Of a stretch of DNA of 26,597 nt, positions 14,540 through 23,568 are shown one piece after another; position 1 is the first letter of the stretch, and every line of letters begins with the position of its first letter. The notes under the pieces are model-generated. The model ran no database searches. It saw only the letters and a program-made list of their open reading frames with translations, and was not told the DNA's origin. Made by a program: the position numbers and the translations under genes. Source of the DNA: Methanolobus sp. UBA32 (lineage in GTDB: Archaea > Halobacteriota > Methanosarcinia > Methanosarcinales > Methanosarcinaceae). The stretch spans positions 2,833 through 29,429 of the forward strand of contig DAZF01000018.1 of assembly GCA_002507205.1 (NCBI GenBank), in the 5' to 3' direction.

Positions 14540-15844
14540 ATGAATGTATTAGTAGTTGGTGGCGGCGGAAGAGAGCATGCTATGGTGGCTGCAATAGCAC
14601 GAAGCAGAAACGATCCGTCCATCTATGCGGTGATGTCAAAGAAGAATCCGGGCATCGCTGAACTGTGTGAGGATTTCCTCCTCGAAAAAGAGACAAATGT
14701 GGAAAAGGTTGTCGAGTTCGCATTATCCAGGAACATCGAACTTGTTGTAATTGGTCCGGAAGCACCTCTTGCAGTTGGTCTTGCAGATGCCCTTGAGGAT
14801 GCGGGTATCAGTGTAGCCAGTCCGAAGAGGAAGGTTGCACAACTTGAATTTGACAAGGCATGGGCACGTAATTTCATGAGAACTAACAACATTGCCGGCT
14901 GCCCTGTCTTCGATGTGTTCACTGACAGGGGTGCTATGGATGCTTTCATCGACAAACTTGGAAATGTTGCTATCAAGCCATCAGGCCTCACCGGTGGAAA
15001 AGGTGTCAAGGTAATGGGTGACCAGTTACCGGATGTCAAAGCTGCAAAAGAGTATGCTGCAAGTCTGCTTGACCAGGGAAGCGTTGTTGTCGAGGAGAAC
15101 CTTGTTGGTGAGGAATTCACCCTTCAGGCTTTTGTGGATGGAAAGAACCTTGCTTTTATGCCAACTGTTCAGGATCACAAGAGAGCATTTGAGAATGACC
15201 TCGGACCTAATACGGGCGGTATGGGTTCCTACAATGCACCAGGTGAGATACTTCCTTTCCTCACTGCTGAAGATGTGGAAGGCTCAAAGCAGATAATGGT
15301 CGACACTGTGAAGGCGCTTTATAAGGAAACCGGGCAGAAGTACAGGGGTACACTGTACGGTCAGTTCATGATCACAAAGGATGGTCCCAGGGTCATTGAA
15401 TTCAATGCACGTTTCGGCGATCCGGAGGCAATGAATGTGCTTCCTTTGCTTGAAACCGATTATGTGGATGTACTTTCTGCAATGGCAAGTGGTACGCTTG
15501 ATAAACTGAGTGTAAGGTTCAGTAAGAAGGCAACGGTCTGTAAGTATGCTGTTCCTGCGGGCTATCCTGACAAACCGACGAAGGATCGGGAAGTAGTTGT
15601 AGGGGACATTGGCAATGCAGTACTTTTCTATTCCAGTGTTTACGAGAAGGGTGGAAAGGTCTATACAACCGGCTCAAGAGCTATTGCTGTTGTAGGTGTT
15701 GCAGATTCCATTGGCGAGGCTGAAAAGATAGCCCAGAATGCCCTGGAGAATCTCTCAGGCGACCTGCACTACAGAAGTGATATCGGCAAAGCTGAACTTA
15801 TTCAGAGACGCATTGACCACATGGCGCAAATACGCGGGCAGTAA
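14540..15844 (+). CDS. purD: Phosphoribosylamine-glycine ligase (GAR synthetase)
   Basis: 434 residues. ATP-grasp enzyme that joins glycine to phosphoribosylamine in purine synthesis. The N-terminal [13 protein letters not shown] motif is followed by the ATP-grasp core: [31 protein letters not shown] and [10 protein letters not shown]. Length and motifs are normal. GAGGTT lies shortly before ATG 14540. The 160-bp gap before it holds only T/A-rich DNA. argF follows after 27 bp and may share the transcript. Confidence 0.97.
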   Translation: MNVLVVGGGGREHAMVAAIARSRNDPSIYAVMSKKNPGIAELCEDFLLEKETNVEKVVEFALSRNIELVVIGPEAPLAVGLADALEDAGISVASPKRKVAQLEFDKAWARNFMRTNNIAGCPVFDVFTDRGAMDAFIDKLGNVAIKPSGLTGGKGVKVMGDQLPDVKAAKEYAASLLDQGSVVVEENLVGEEFTLQAFVDGKNLAFMPTVQDHKRAFENDLGPNTGGMGSYNAPGEILPFLTAEDVEGSKQIMVDTVKALYKETGQKYRGTLYGQFMITKDGPRVIEFNARFGDPEAMNVLPLLETDYVDVLSAMASGTLDKLSVRFSKKATVCKYAVPAGYPDKPTKDREVVVGDIGNAVLFYSSVYEKGGKVYTTGSRAIAVVGVADSIGEAEKIAQNALENLSGDLHYRSDIGKAELIQRRIDHMAQIRGQ

Positions 15845-15871
15845 TTATATTAGTTAGTGAAGGTTGATAGT

Positions 15872-16777
15872 ATGAAACACCTGATTTCCATGGCTGACCT
15901 TTCTCATGATGAGATCGTTGAGTTACTTGATATGGCGGAAGACCTGAAGGAAAAACGTCTGAGGGGTAAGGTCACAGACCTCCTGAAGAATAAGAGCCTT
16001 GGTATGATATTCGAGAAGTCTTCTACACGTACTCGTGTCTCATTTGAGGTTGCAATGTGTGACCTTGGCGGGCATGGACTATACCTGAATCCAAGGGATA
16101 TGCAGCTTGGCCGCGGTGAAACGGTTGCAGACACTTCTGAAGTTCTCTCAAGGTATCTCTACGGTATCATTGCAAGGGTCTACAGCCATGAAACGGTGAA
16201 ACAACTGGCAGAACATTCCTCTATTCCTGTCATTAATGCACTTTCCGATAAGGAACATCCATGTCAGATACTTGCCGACCTTCTCACTATCCGCGAGTAC
16301 AAGAACAAACTCTCCGGCCTGAAGTATGCATGGGTCGGTGATGGAAATAATGTGTGCAATTCAGCTATTATCGGCTGTGCCCTCATGGAAATGGAAGCTG
16401 TGGTTGCCTGTCCTCCCGGATATGAGCCGGATAAGGGCATTGTGGAGCTTGCAAGGGAGCTTGGCGGGAACATCACTATCACCAATGATCCAAATGAGGC
16501 CGCAAAGGATGCAGACATTATCTATGCGGACGTCTGGGTTTCCATGGGTGATGAGGACGAACGCGACAAGCGCCTGAAGGACCTTGCACCATACCAGATA
16601 AACACTGAACTGGTGGAACAGGCAAAACCTGATGTTATCGTCATGCACTGCCTCCCTGCACACCGTGGCGAGGAGATAAGCGCAGAGGTCATGGATGGCC
16701 CGCATTCGGTCGTCTTCGACCAGGCCGAGAATCGTCTGCACGCCCAGAAAGCACTTTTACTGAAACTGCTGGGATAA
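15872..16777 (+). CDS. argF: Ornithine carbamoyltransferase
   Basis: 301 residues from ATG 15872; the frame also has a GTG at 15857, but AAGGTTGAT at 15860-15868 fits the ATG and gives the usual family N-terminus. It makes citrulline from ornithine and carbamoyl phosphate in arginine synthesis. Motifs: S-S-T-R-T-R (residues ~50-55, carbamoyl phosphate), H-P-C-Q-I-L-A-D-L (~130), D-G-N-N-V-C-N-S (~155) and H-C-L-P-A-H-R-G (~262, ornithine-side cysteine). The alternative, aspartate carbamoyltransferase, is excluded by H-C-L-P. Confidence 0.97.
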   Translation: MKHLISMADLSHDEIVELLDMAEDLKEKRLRGKVTDLLKNKSLGMIFEKSSTRTRVSFEVAMCDLGGHGLYLNPRDMQLGRGETVADTSEVLSRYLYGIIARVYSHETVKQLAEHSSIPVINALSDKEHPCQILADLLTIREYKNKLSGLKYAWVGDGNNVCNSAIIGCALMEMEAVVACPPGYEPDKGIVELARELGGNITITNDPNEAAKDADIIYADVWVSMGDEDERDKRLKDLAPYQINTELVEQAKPDVIVMHCLPAHRGEEISAEVMDGPHSVVFDQAENRLHAQKALLLKLLG

Positions 16778-16856
16778 CCCTCCTCCAGTTTCTTTAAATC
16801 CAATTTCTGAACACAAAGTTTAATTAGAAAAAGCACTACTAACCATCATTCACAAT

Positions 16857-16944
16857 GCGGGAGTTGCCCAGCCTGGCCAAAGGCGCTAGGTTCAGAGCCT
16901 AGTCTCGTAGGAGTTCATGCGTTCGAATCGCATCTCCCGCACCA
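16857..16944 (+). tRNA. tRNA-Leu (anticodon CAG) with encoded CCA
   Basis: Class II tRNA. The acceptor GCGGGAG (16857-16863) pairs with CTCCCGC (16934-16940), then discriminator A (16941) and an encoded CCA (16942-16944). The anticodon stem CTAGG/CCTAG encloses TTCAGAG with anticodon CAG at 16893-16895, reading CUG leucine codons. A long variable arm (TCTCGTAGGAGTTC) and the T-arm ATGCG-TTCGAAT-CGCAT complete it. No intron. A T-rich tract (16950-16957) follows as likely terminator, and TTTAATTA near 16819-16826 is a possible TATA box. Confidence 0.97.
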
Positions 16945-17053
16945 CGATTCTTTTTTAATAATTATCTTCTCGATAAAGCTTCATGAAATAATCATTTATT
17001 CCTATACAATTTTATACTCTTGGGGTAAAACCAACTCATAAAGAGGAATACAC

Positions 17054-17632
17054 ATGAAAGTGATAGCTATAAACGGAAGTCCTAGAAAAGAAGGAAACAC
17101 AGCAGCTCTATTAAAAGAACTAACATCCAAACTTGAAGCTGAAGGGATAGAAACCGAAACTATTCACATTGGTGGGAAGAAGGTTCGCGGCTGTACAGCA
17201 TGCATGAAATGCTTTGAGAACAAGGATAGTAAATGTGTTTTTGATGATGATGGTATCAATGAGTGCATCACGAAGATGAAAGATGCCGATGGTATTGTCA
17301 TAGGTTCGCCAACCTACTTCGCTGATGTCAACACCGAGACAAAGGCACTTATCGATCGTGCAGGTTTTGTTTCGATTGCTAACGGTGGATTCTTTTCACG
17401 GAAAGCTGGCGCTGCAGTGGTGGCGGTTCGCAGGGCAGGCGCAGTGCACGCTTATGATACTATAAACCATCTCTTTGGGATCACTAATATGATAACAGTT
17501 GGTTCTTCTTACTGGAATCTTGGTGTTGGTTTAAATCCCGGTGATGTCAATGAGGATGCAGAGGGAATGCAGACCATGAGTAATCTTGCTTCGAATATGG
17601 CATGGTTGCTGAAGAAGATAAATGCAGAATAA
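17054..17632 (+). CDS. Iron-sulfur flavoprotein (Isf-like), flavodoxin-fold oxidoreductase
   Basis: 192 residues, the size of methanogen Isf. The flavodoxin-like N-terminus carries the FMN phosphate loop I-N-G-S-P-R-K-E-G-N-T (residues ~6-16). C-T-A-C-M-K-C followed after seven residues by another C (about 47-61) is the compact C-x2-C-x2-C-x7-C pattern of Isf for a 4Fe-4S cluster. G-S-P-T-Y-F-A-D-V (~85-93) contributes to the flavin site. Known Isf proteins reduce oxygen or peroxide using ferredoxin; plain NADPH-FMN reductase is the alternative. A TATA-like TTTTATA (about 17008-17014) and AAGAGG ahead of ATG 17054 suggest a single-gene unit. Confidence 0.88.
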   Translation: MKVIAINGSPRKEGNTAALLKELTSKLEAEGIETETIHIGGKKVRGCTACMKCFENKDSKCVFDDDGINECITKMKDADGIVIGSPTYFADVNTETKALIDRAGFVSIANGGFFSRKAGAAVVAVRRAGAVHAYDTINHLFGITNMITVGSSYWNLGVGLNPGDVNEDAEGMQTMSNLASNMAWLLKKINAE

Positions 17633-17754
17633 AATTATGTCACCAATCTGCCGATAGATTGTTGCTTAATGCGAATGGCAAGGTATTCATACTAATTTAT
17701 CCTTTAAAGGTCATTAGCTAGTTTATACACTTATCAACCAAATTCCTGATCAAA

Positions 17755-19098
17755 ATGAAACTCTATAGTACAAATCTTAAGGCACCGGAAGTAAGCTTTC
17801 AGGAGGCTCTGATAACAGGGCTTGCACCGGACAGGGGGCTTTACATGCCAAAAAGCCTTCCGACCTTCTCAAAGGAAGAGATAGAATCCTTCAAGGATGC
17901 ACCATATCCTGAGATCGCATACAGGGTACTTAGCAAGGTTCTTGAGGGCGAAGTTGACGATGAGTCACTCAAAGCGATCACATATGACGCTTACAATTAC
18001 GATGTTCCTCTTGAGAAGATGGATGAACAGACCTACATCATGAGACTTGACAGGGGGCCTACGGCATCCTTCAAGGATTTCGCAGCCCGTATGATGGCAA
18101 GGCTCATGCAGTATTACCTCAGCAAAGAGAACAGAAGCCTGACAATTCTCACAGCCACCTCCGGTGATACTGGCAGTGCTGTTGCAGATGCATTCTACGG
18201 TTTAGACAATATCAAGGTCATCGTGCTCTTTCCGACTGATGAGGTATCCGACCGCCAGCGCAAGCAGATGACAACACTTAATGAGAACATCACCGCCATC
18301 TCAATAGATGGTAAATTCGATGACTGTCAGGCAATGGTGAAACAGGCATTTGCAGATGAGGATCTAAAACACTTCAACCTCTCATCGGCCAATTCCATAA
18401 ACATCGGTCGTCTCGTTCCGCAATCTATCTACTACATATATTCATACGCAAGGCTCAGGAACTATCCTGAAGAGATTATTTTCTCCATTCCATCAGGCAA
18501 CTTTGGTAATATGATGGGTTGTGTCCTGGCGAGGACCATGGGTATTCCCGTTAAAAAGATAATCGCTTCTGTGAATGAGAATGATGAGGTCCCTCACTTC
18601 CTTAGCACCGGTGACTATGAAAAGATAGTTCCGTCAAAGAATTGTCTTTCAAATGCAATGAACGTGGGACATCCCAGCAACCTTTCAAGGCTCATAGCTA
18701 TCTATGGCGGGGAAATGGATGAAAATGGCAACATTAGCAAAGAGCCTGATATGGAACAGCTCAGAAATGATATCTACTCAGGATCTGTCACAGATGACGA
18801 AACCAAGGCTACCATAAAGGGAATCTATGAAAAGTATGGCATCCTTATCGAGCCCCATGGGGCAGTCGGCATAAAAGGATTGCTTGATTTCAGATCACAA
18901 ACCGGTGATGATACATTTGCTGTAACACTGGAAACTGCTGATCCGGCAAAGTTCCCTGAACACGTAAAGAATGAAACAGGGATTGAGCCTGAACTTCCGC
19001 AAAGCCTGAGAGAGATTGAGGCAAGGGAAGAACACATGGATTATCTTGACACGGATTATGCCAGTTTCAAGAAATACCTGAAGGAAAAACTCGGTTGA
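17755..19098 (+). CDS. thrC: Threonine synthase
   Basis: 447 residues; PLP enzyme converting O-phosphohomoserine to threonine. The PLP lysine lies in G-P-T-A-S-F-K-D-F (K107), the phosphate-binding loop T-A-T-S-G-D-T-G-S-A is near 135-145, and N-I-G-R-L-V-P-Q is near 218-225. It is of the long, fungal/bacterial-type class rather than the short archaeal type. TTTATA near 17723-17728 is about 30 bp before ATG 17755, so the message may have almost no leader; no ribosome binding site is obvious. Confidence 0.95.
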   Translation: MKLYSTNLKAPEVSFQEALITGLAPDRGLYMPKSLPTFSKEEIESFKDAPYPEIAYRVLSKVLEGEVDDESLKAITYDAYNYDVPLEKMDEQTYIMRLDRGPTASFKDFAARMMARLMQYYLSKENRSLTILTATSGDTGSAVADAFYGLDNIKVIVLFPTDEVSDRQRKQMTTLNENITAISIDGKFDDCQAMVKQAFADEDLKHFNLSSANSINIGRLVPQSIYYIYSYARLRNYPEEIIFSIPSGNFGNMMGCVLARTMGIPVKKIIASVNENDEVPHFLSTGDYEKIVPSKNCLSNAMNVGHPSNLSRLIAIYGGEMDENGNISKEPDMEQLRNDIYSGSVTDDETKATIKGIYEKYGILIEPHGAVGIKGLLDFRSQTGDDTFAVTLETADPAKFPEHVKNETGIEPELPQSLREIEAREEHMDYLDTDYASFKKYLKEKLG

Positions 19099-19110
19099 GT
19101 TTTCCTTTTT
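19083..19110 (+). terminator. Hairpin terminator after thrC
   Basis: AAAACTC (19086-19092) pairs with GAGTTTT (19097-19103) around GGTT, extended by GG/CC across a one-base bulge, and is followed by five Ts. It overlaps the thrC stop codon. Confidence 0.65.
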
Positions 19111-19199
19111 AAAAATCTTTTAATTTATTCAGTTTCTCTGTAGTTTGCCCGGATTTAGGAATATGGGGTGTTTTCTTCAATATGTCGTGAGGTATGCTT

Positions 19200-19439
19200 T
19201 TGAATACTAATGAATCAGATTTGTCAAAAGGTCATGGCAAATATTTTGGTATATGTACCTCATATCATCACTCTAAGGGTTGCAATTGTCCAACATGCCC
19301 TTCCTATCCTGGAAATGGTGTTTTCATGTTTTGTTCTAAAGGTCCATATCCAGGAACGCAGAAAAAAGGATGTATGTGTTCTGAGTGTTTCATATATAGA
19401 ATATTTGCTCTTCAGGGCAAGTACTTCTGTGTGGAATGA
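19200..19439 (+). CDS. DUF2769-type cysteine-rich small protein
   Basis: 79 residues from TTG 19200; an ATG at 19194 is in frame but touches the GTGAGGT ribosome binding site (19187-19193), which is better spaced for the TTG. Nine cysteines are arranged as G-C-N-C-P-T-C-P-S-Y, M-F-C-S-K-G, G-C-M-C-S-E-C and K-Y-F-C, the pattern of the DUF2769 family common in methanosarcinal archaea, probably a metal-binding domain. Its biochemical role is not known. It stands alone after the thrC terminator. Confidence 0.8.
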   Translation: MNTNESDLSKGHGKYFGICTSYHHSKGCNCPTCPSYPGNGVFMFCSKGPYPGTQKKGCMCSECFIYRIFALQGKYFCVE

Positions 19440-19951
19440 TCCGTCAGATGTTTGTTGTATCTGTTTTTGGTTTAAAAATCACCTCATCATTATTATACTC
19501 ATTATATATCAAAGTGTAGGTATATTTATGTAGTAGTAAAATGTACTATTAATTGTGGCAAGATCTACTAGCCAGAGAATGCCTCAAACGAAATGTGCCA
19601 TATGGTGGTACGATATGGATTTCATACCAAATCCCTCCGGAAAAAACGAAATTGGATTGCGTGGAAGTGTAGGCACGATACTGTCCCTCTCGGTATCTAA
19701 AAACAAAAAATGCCTACTTTTCCAAAATCCCGGAAGGATAATGAAAGGAGTATGGGCGAGTTAAAGTGGGATTTCAGTGGGAACTGGAGTATGAGTTATT
19801 TGGTAGTCATTCCAAAAGTGTCGGAGTGGCTCCGGGGTTATTGTCAACATTATTGTCAATGGGGTTATTGTCAATAACGTGTTTTCCTGCTTTTGCAGGA
19901 AAACTACTTTTAGTTATGAGGATTTCTAATTAGCTCCCAACTCCTCCCATT
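19440..19951. other. Gene-poor stretch with short repeats and a hairpin
   Basis: No firm gene. A 69-residue frame from GTG 19555 to 19764, with TATATTTATG about 30 bp upstream (19521-19530), cannot be excluded; its product matches nothing I know. Three copies of TTATTGTCAA begin at 19838, 19850 and 19865, two of them preceded by GGGG. A perfect 10-bp hairpin GTTTTCCTGC/GCAGGAAAAC with a TTTT loop spans 19881-19904. These lie directly beside the insertion sequence. Confidence 0.45.
19881..19904. repeat. Perfect 10-bp hairpin near the insertion sequence
   Basis: GTTTTCCTGC at 19881-19890 and GCAGGAAAAC at 19895-19904 are exact complements around a TTTT loop. It may be a terminator-like structure protecting the insertion sequence from outside transcription, or a remnant of older DNA; undecided. 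Confidence 0.6.
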
Positions 19952-21188
19952 CTAATTAGACAAAACATTTTCAATAAAATCTCCCAAATGAATTCCTCTT
20001 TGTTATCTCATTCTGCAGTTCTGCAAGTACAAGCAATTGATATAATACAAAACTCAGTAGAGAGTAGAGTTTCCTACTCTCTACTCTAACTCTTCTGATA
20101 TCGAACTTGACCACATCTTTAATGTGCCCATGTTTTGGTTCGCACTCTCCTCTTTTTTTGTACAGTACATGGAAAGAGCTATCCCTCATATTTTGATTTC
20201 TCAAGTACATTCCAACCTGCTCAACCCTTCCATTTTCATAGAGGAATTTTAGTTTGTCTTCAATACTTGCGTGTATATTTCCTCCTATTTTCCACATTTT
20301 ATTTACCCAGTGATCAATTCGGTCTATTTCACCCTCTTTGCTGATCACAGCATTTTTGGGATATGCAATAACTGGCCTTGCATCAAGACGATACCAGATA
20401 TCTGTGTGATTGTCAAATGCTTTGTAGCCCGTGTCTGCAGAATACATGTCTATATCAGCATTCATCTTATTCAATGCTTCAATATGTGTGATAAGTTCAG
20501 GTGAATCTCCTGCTTTGCCATTTGTATGTGTCATGAAAACGGGATAAGTTCCTACCATCGTGATATGGGCTTTGTCCATCTTGCATTCGTAATGGGAGTT
20601 GTAATCTGCATATTTATCATATCTTGAGGCTTCAAGCGGAGTTGAATCAATCTTAGCTTCTTTTATTTGAGCAAGTTTAAGGATTCTTTCACCAACTAAC
20701 ACCATTATTTCGCTTATTCCATCTTCGCCTAATCGGTATTTTACAAAATTGTGTAATGTCTTTGGTGAAGGAAGTTTTATGAAGCCGTTTTCATCATAAA
20801 AAGCGAGCAATATTGCTTCTTCCTCAGTTAAAGAAGCGACAGTTTTCTCATAGGATAACTGCCTGAAACACATCACAATGAAGAGTTTTATCATTGAGGA
20901 AATGTTATATTTGTAATGCCAACTATTGTTGGCATAATAAGCACGTTCCACGTGCTTTGAAATATCTTCTATGCAGAGGAAGTGCAGGAATTGGCAAATT
21001 GAGGCACTTTCTCTGTTCAGGTAGTTTTCAATGAAGTCCTCAAACTGGACTCCCCCATACATCATAGATTTTTTAGCCATGAGGCAGGCCAGATTTATGC
21101 TATTTATAGCTACTGCCCCCCCACAAAAAAATAGGTGCTGAGGATAACAAAAAAAGGATATGTTTTTATGCCGAAGTCCTAATTAGAC
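19952..21188 (-). mobile_element. Insertion sequence with one DDE transposase
   Basis: A single transposase gene fills about 1.1 kb. The same 10 bp, CTAATTAGAC, occurs at 19952-19961 and 21179-21188, bracketing it, and CTAATTAG also occurs at 19926-19933. This may be a target-site duplication or a preferred target sequence. No long terminal inverted repeat was found by eye, only AAAACAT/ATGTTTT (19962-19968 and 21160-21166). The exact ends are therefore provisional. Confidence 0.55.
19971..21080 (-). CDS. IS4/IS5-superfamily-like DDE transposase
   Basis: 369 residues and apparently intact. An N-terminal helical region with the M-C-F-R-Q-L-S-Y-E-K-T-V-A-S-L segment (~70-84) precedes the RNase H-like catalytic core: D145 in K-I-D-S-T-P-L-E, D216 in Y-S-A-D-T-G-Y-K-A, and a C-terminal glutamate, E312 or E314, in R-G-E-C-E-P-K-H-G-H-I-K. 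The DNA between the second D and the E includes an all-beta-like insertion. CTATAAATAG (about 21099-21108, minus strand) is a TATA box only some 25 bp before the ATG, so the message may be leaderless. The exact IS family needs a search. Confidence 0.85.
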   Translation of the reverse strand: MAKKSMMYGGVQFEDFIENYLNRESASICQFLHFLCIEDISKHVERAYYANNSWHYKYNISSMIKLFIVMCFRQLSYEKTVASLTEEEAILLAFYDENGFIKLPSPKTLHNFVKYRLGEDGISEIMVLVGERILKLAQIKEAKIDSTPLEASRYDKYADYNSHYECKMDKAHITMVGTYPVFMTHTNGKAGDSPELITHIEALNKMNADIDMYSADTGYKAFDNHTDIWYRLDARPVIAYPKNAVISKEGEIDRIDHWVNKMWKIGGNIHASIEDKLKFLYENGRVEQVGMYLRNQNMRDSSFHVLYKKRGECEPKHGHIKDVVKFDIRRVRVESRKLYSLLSFVLYQLLVLAELQNEITKRNSFGRFY

Positions 21189-21435
21189 GGCCTCGTTATA
21201 ATAAGTGCAAAGTCACGTCTCTTTTTAGATATTTTATATTTTCATTTTCAAAAATACCTGACATTCAAGTTACTTTCATCGATTGATTGTTATTTTGATG
21301 TTTATCTACCGGACCTATTTTGAAATCATTTTTACTTTTAACAGGGTATTACTGAATATTTTATAATAACATTTATTAATGATTGTTGATTTCAGATTTA
21401 TTTATATAATATGGGGCTGTTTCTGCATAGCCCTG
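21081..21435. other. Gap between insertion sequence and EamA gene
   Basis: Holds the transposase promoter (about 21099-21108, minus strand), a run of seven Cs (21116-21122) and, after 21190, AT-rich flanking DNA with the EamA promoter TTTATATA at 21401-21408. No gene is seen. Confidence 0.4.
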
Positions 21436-22401
21436 ATGATATCTACTAAAAGCAGCAAATACTCTTATCTAGAGCTTATTATCTCCTGTACTGTATTTGG
21501 AGCTAGTGGAATCTTTATAAAACATATTTACGATATGCAAACGACTTCTATTATCTTTTACAGGCTTATTTTTGGATTCATACTGCTATTAGCTTATTGT
21601 ATCGTGACTAAAAGGGATGATGTACTACGCTTGAACAAAAAAAAGCGTTTTATTCTCTTAATTGCTATTTTCAACGTTCTTACGCTTTATACTTACTTCA
21701 GTTCTATAAAGTATGCAGGCATTTCAATTGCCGTTCTATTGCTTTACACTGCACCTGTATATGTCACATTATTGTCTCCTCTCTTTTTAAAAGAGAAGAT
21801 TACAAAGCGCGGGATGTTCTCCCTGTTAATCTCGATAAGCGGTATTCTCATCGTTATATTGCCAGGGAGTGGTGCATCAGGATACGATACCCACTTTTTG
21901 CTGGGTATTTTTCTTGGTGTAATGTCAGGTATTTCTTACAGTGGAACTATCATGACTGTAAGTTACCTTAAGGATGAATATTCAGGTATTTCCCAGTTGT
22001 TCTGGTCAACTTTTGTCAGTTTGCTGATACTGTTGCCTTTTGGTAGCAAAGTTCCTGTAGACATACTTGTAATGAATCTGCGTACTCTCATCCTTTTCGG
22101 GCTGATAACAACCGCCTTTGCTTCGGTTCTGTATCTTAACAGTGCTGCAAAAATTCGGGCACAGACTGTAAGCGTACTTGCATTACTTGAACCGGTAAGC
22201 GGCATTATCTTTGGATTCCTGTTCCTTCACGAACCAATATTCATGAATACCATACAGGGTTGCGTCTTCATAATCCTGGGTGCACTCGTTCTTCTTTTTG
22301 AGCCGCAGAATACTGGTGCTATATCCGTAGTAGGTTTAAGGTCTGATCTGTCTGCGGTGGACAGTTCATTGGGCAAATTCCCGGAACTATCTTCCTCATA
22401 G
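21436..22401 (+). CDS. EamA/DMT-family membrane transporter
   Basis: 321 residues with about ten membrane segments in two EamA repeats, typical of drug/metabolite transporters that export small organic solutes. First repeat: S-C-T-V-F-G-A-S-G-I-F-I-K near the N-terminus; second repeat begins at G-V-M-S-G-I-S-Y-S-G-T-I-M-T and ends with L-E-P-V-S-G-I-I-F-G-F-L-F-L-H-E-P. The frame opens at ATG 21379, but the TATA box TTTATATA (21401-21408) lies inside that extension and predicts transcription start near 21430, so ATG 21436 is preferred, with a nearly leaderless message. The last ~25 residues are polar and extra. Substrate unknown. Confidence 0.88.
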   Translation: MISTKSSKYSYLELIISCTVFGASGIFIKHIYDMQTTSIIFYRLIFGFILLLAYCIVTKRDDVLRLNKKKRFILLIAIFNVLTLYTYFSSIKYAGISIAVLLLYTAPVYVTLLSPLFLKEKITKRGMFSLLISISGILIVILPGSGASGYDTHFLLGIFLGVMSGISYSGTIMTVSYLKDEYSGISQLFWSTFVSLLILLPFGSKVPVDILVMNLRTLILFGLITTAFASVLYLNSAAKIRAQTVSVLALLEPVSGIIFGFLFLHEPIFMNTIQGCVFIILGALVLLFEPQNTGAISVVGLRSDLSAVDSSLGKFPELSSS

Positions 22402-22419
22402 TTCATAAAAAAATAATAT

Positions 22420-22791
22420 CTATTTCCTTCCGGCGAACAAGACAATAGATAATATGATTATGAAGGGTAATGCAATTGAAGGGAACTCAGGAATCTCTCC
22501 GGTATCATTCTTGCTACCATCGCCATCAGTATTAGAGTAACTACCTGAGGTGGCATTGGTACTGGTCACTGTGCTGTGGCCTTCGTGTTTCCACCATCCT
22601 GGCTCTTCGTTAGTTTGCCTGTCATCTGTTGTTGACATCAATGTAGAATTTTCAGACATATTATCTTGGGTTTCATTAGTCTGATTCTCAAAAGCAGTAT
22701 TCATTTGTTCCTGTGGCATCAAAGCTATAAGTATCACCAATAAAAAAAGTGCAAATACTGCAATAACACGGTATTTAGTAATAACCACCAA
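22420..22791 (-). CDS. PEF-CTERM surface protein (small, Asn/Thr-rich)
   Basis: 123 residues from TTG 22791, preceded by GAGGT with 6-base spacing; the frame runs on to 22824 without a better start. An N-terminal signal-type helix (V-I-A-V-F-A-L-F-L-L-V-I-L-I) precedes ~75 hydrophilic residues with several N-x-S/T sites (NQT, NET, NST, NAT, NDT). The end is the tripartite sorting signal: I-P-E-F-P, a hydrophobic helix and a terminal G-R-K. PEF-CTERM proteins are thought to be processed by an archaeosortase and lipid-anchored at the cell surface. No sortase gene is in the window. It converges on the EamA gene with an 18-bp gap. Confidence 0.82.
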   Translation of the reverse strand: MVVITKYRVIAVFALFLLVILIALMPQEQMNTAFENQTNETQDNMSENSTLMSTTDDRQTNEEPGWWKHEGHSTVTSTNATSGSYSNTDGDGSKNDTGEIPEFPSIALPFIIILSIVLFAGRK

Positions 22792-23000
22792 TCTTTTACC
22801 TCGCCTGGGAATTGACAGGATCAATTCATCATTAGATCTATGTTTATGTGAGATATACGTTTTACCATATAAGCGTCACTGGAAAATTCATTCAAAAAAA
22901 GGAAAAACTACTTTATTAAGACGCTACTAATTGATAATGTCTTTATAATCCTGCCATATAATCGACTATCTTGAACACAGTCTCTCCATTGGTGAATAAT

Positions 23001-23438
23001 GTGATAATCAAATATATTAATAAATTCCAGACATTGATCATAAAAGCAGTCATCGTGATGATGGCATTTGTTATCCTCAGTGCTACATTGGAAATTGGAT
23101 GGATAGTTTTTAAAGACTTACTGACACCACCTTTATTTTTGATAGGAGTGGAGCAGATACTGGATGTATTTGGTTTGTTCTTCCTTGTCATTATAGGTAT
23201 AGAGTTGCTGGAGACTGTCAAGATGATAATCACCGAATCTTCAATGAATGTCGATGTTATCATTCTTGTTGGAGTCACCGCAATCGTAAGAAAAGTGATG
23301 ATAATTGATATTAAAAATACGGCACCCATGTTCCTTATGGGGATGGGCGTACTTATTCTTGCACTTGCAGCAACCTATCATCTGATAACCAGTTCTGAGA
23401 AGGAATTCAAGTGCACACTTAATGATGAAAATGAATAA
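23001..23438 (+). CDS. PsiE-like membrane protein (phosphate-starvation-inducible family)
   Basis: 145 residues from GTG 23001, with GGTGA at 22991-22995; a TTG at 22971 would add ten residues without a ribosome binding site. Four hydrophobic segments occur in the PsiE arrangement, with the family's I-G-I-E-L-L-E-T-V-K motif after the second and I-L-V-G-V-T-A-I-V-R-K-V-M-I-I-D before the last. The role of PsiE is poorly known even in bacteria. It is a single-gene unit as far as can be seen. Confidence 0.8.
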   Translation: MIIKYINKFQTLIIKAVIVMMAFVILSATLEIGWIVFKDLLTPPLFLIGVEQILDVFGLFFLVIIGIELLETVKMIITESSMNVDVIILVGVTAIVRKVMIIDIKNTAPMFLMGMGVLILALAATYHLITSSEKEFKCTLNDENE

Positions 23439-23568
23439 GTGAATGTGGGGGAATAGTTCATCATTATTTCGTTTTCATTTTTGAATATCTTTATTTTTAC
23501 CTTCATTTTTTGGTTTTGAAAAGCCCAAAAAGATTTAATATCGAAATCCTATTTGGGGTAGATCTATT

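Noticed and set aside
22943..23329. 128-residue minus frame opposite the PsiE-like gene
   Set aside because: The + strand frame has the PsiE motif pattern and a ribosome binding site; the minus frame is its complement with Ile/Thr-rich shadow composition.
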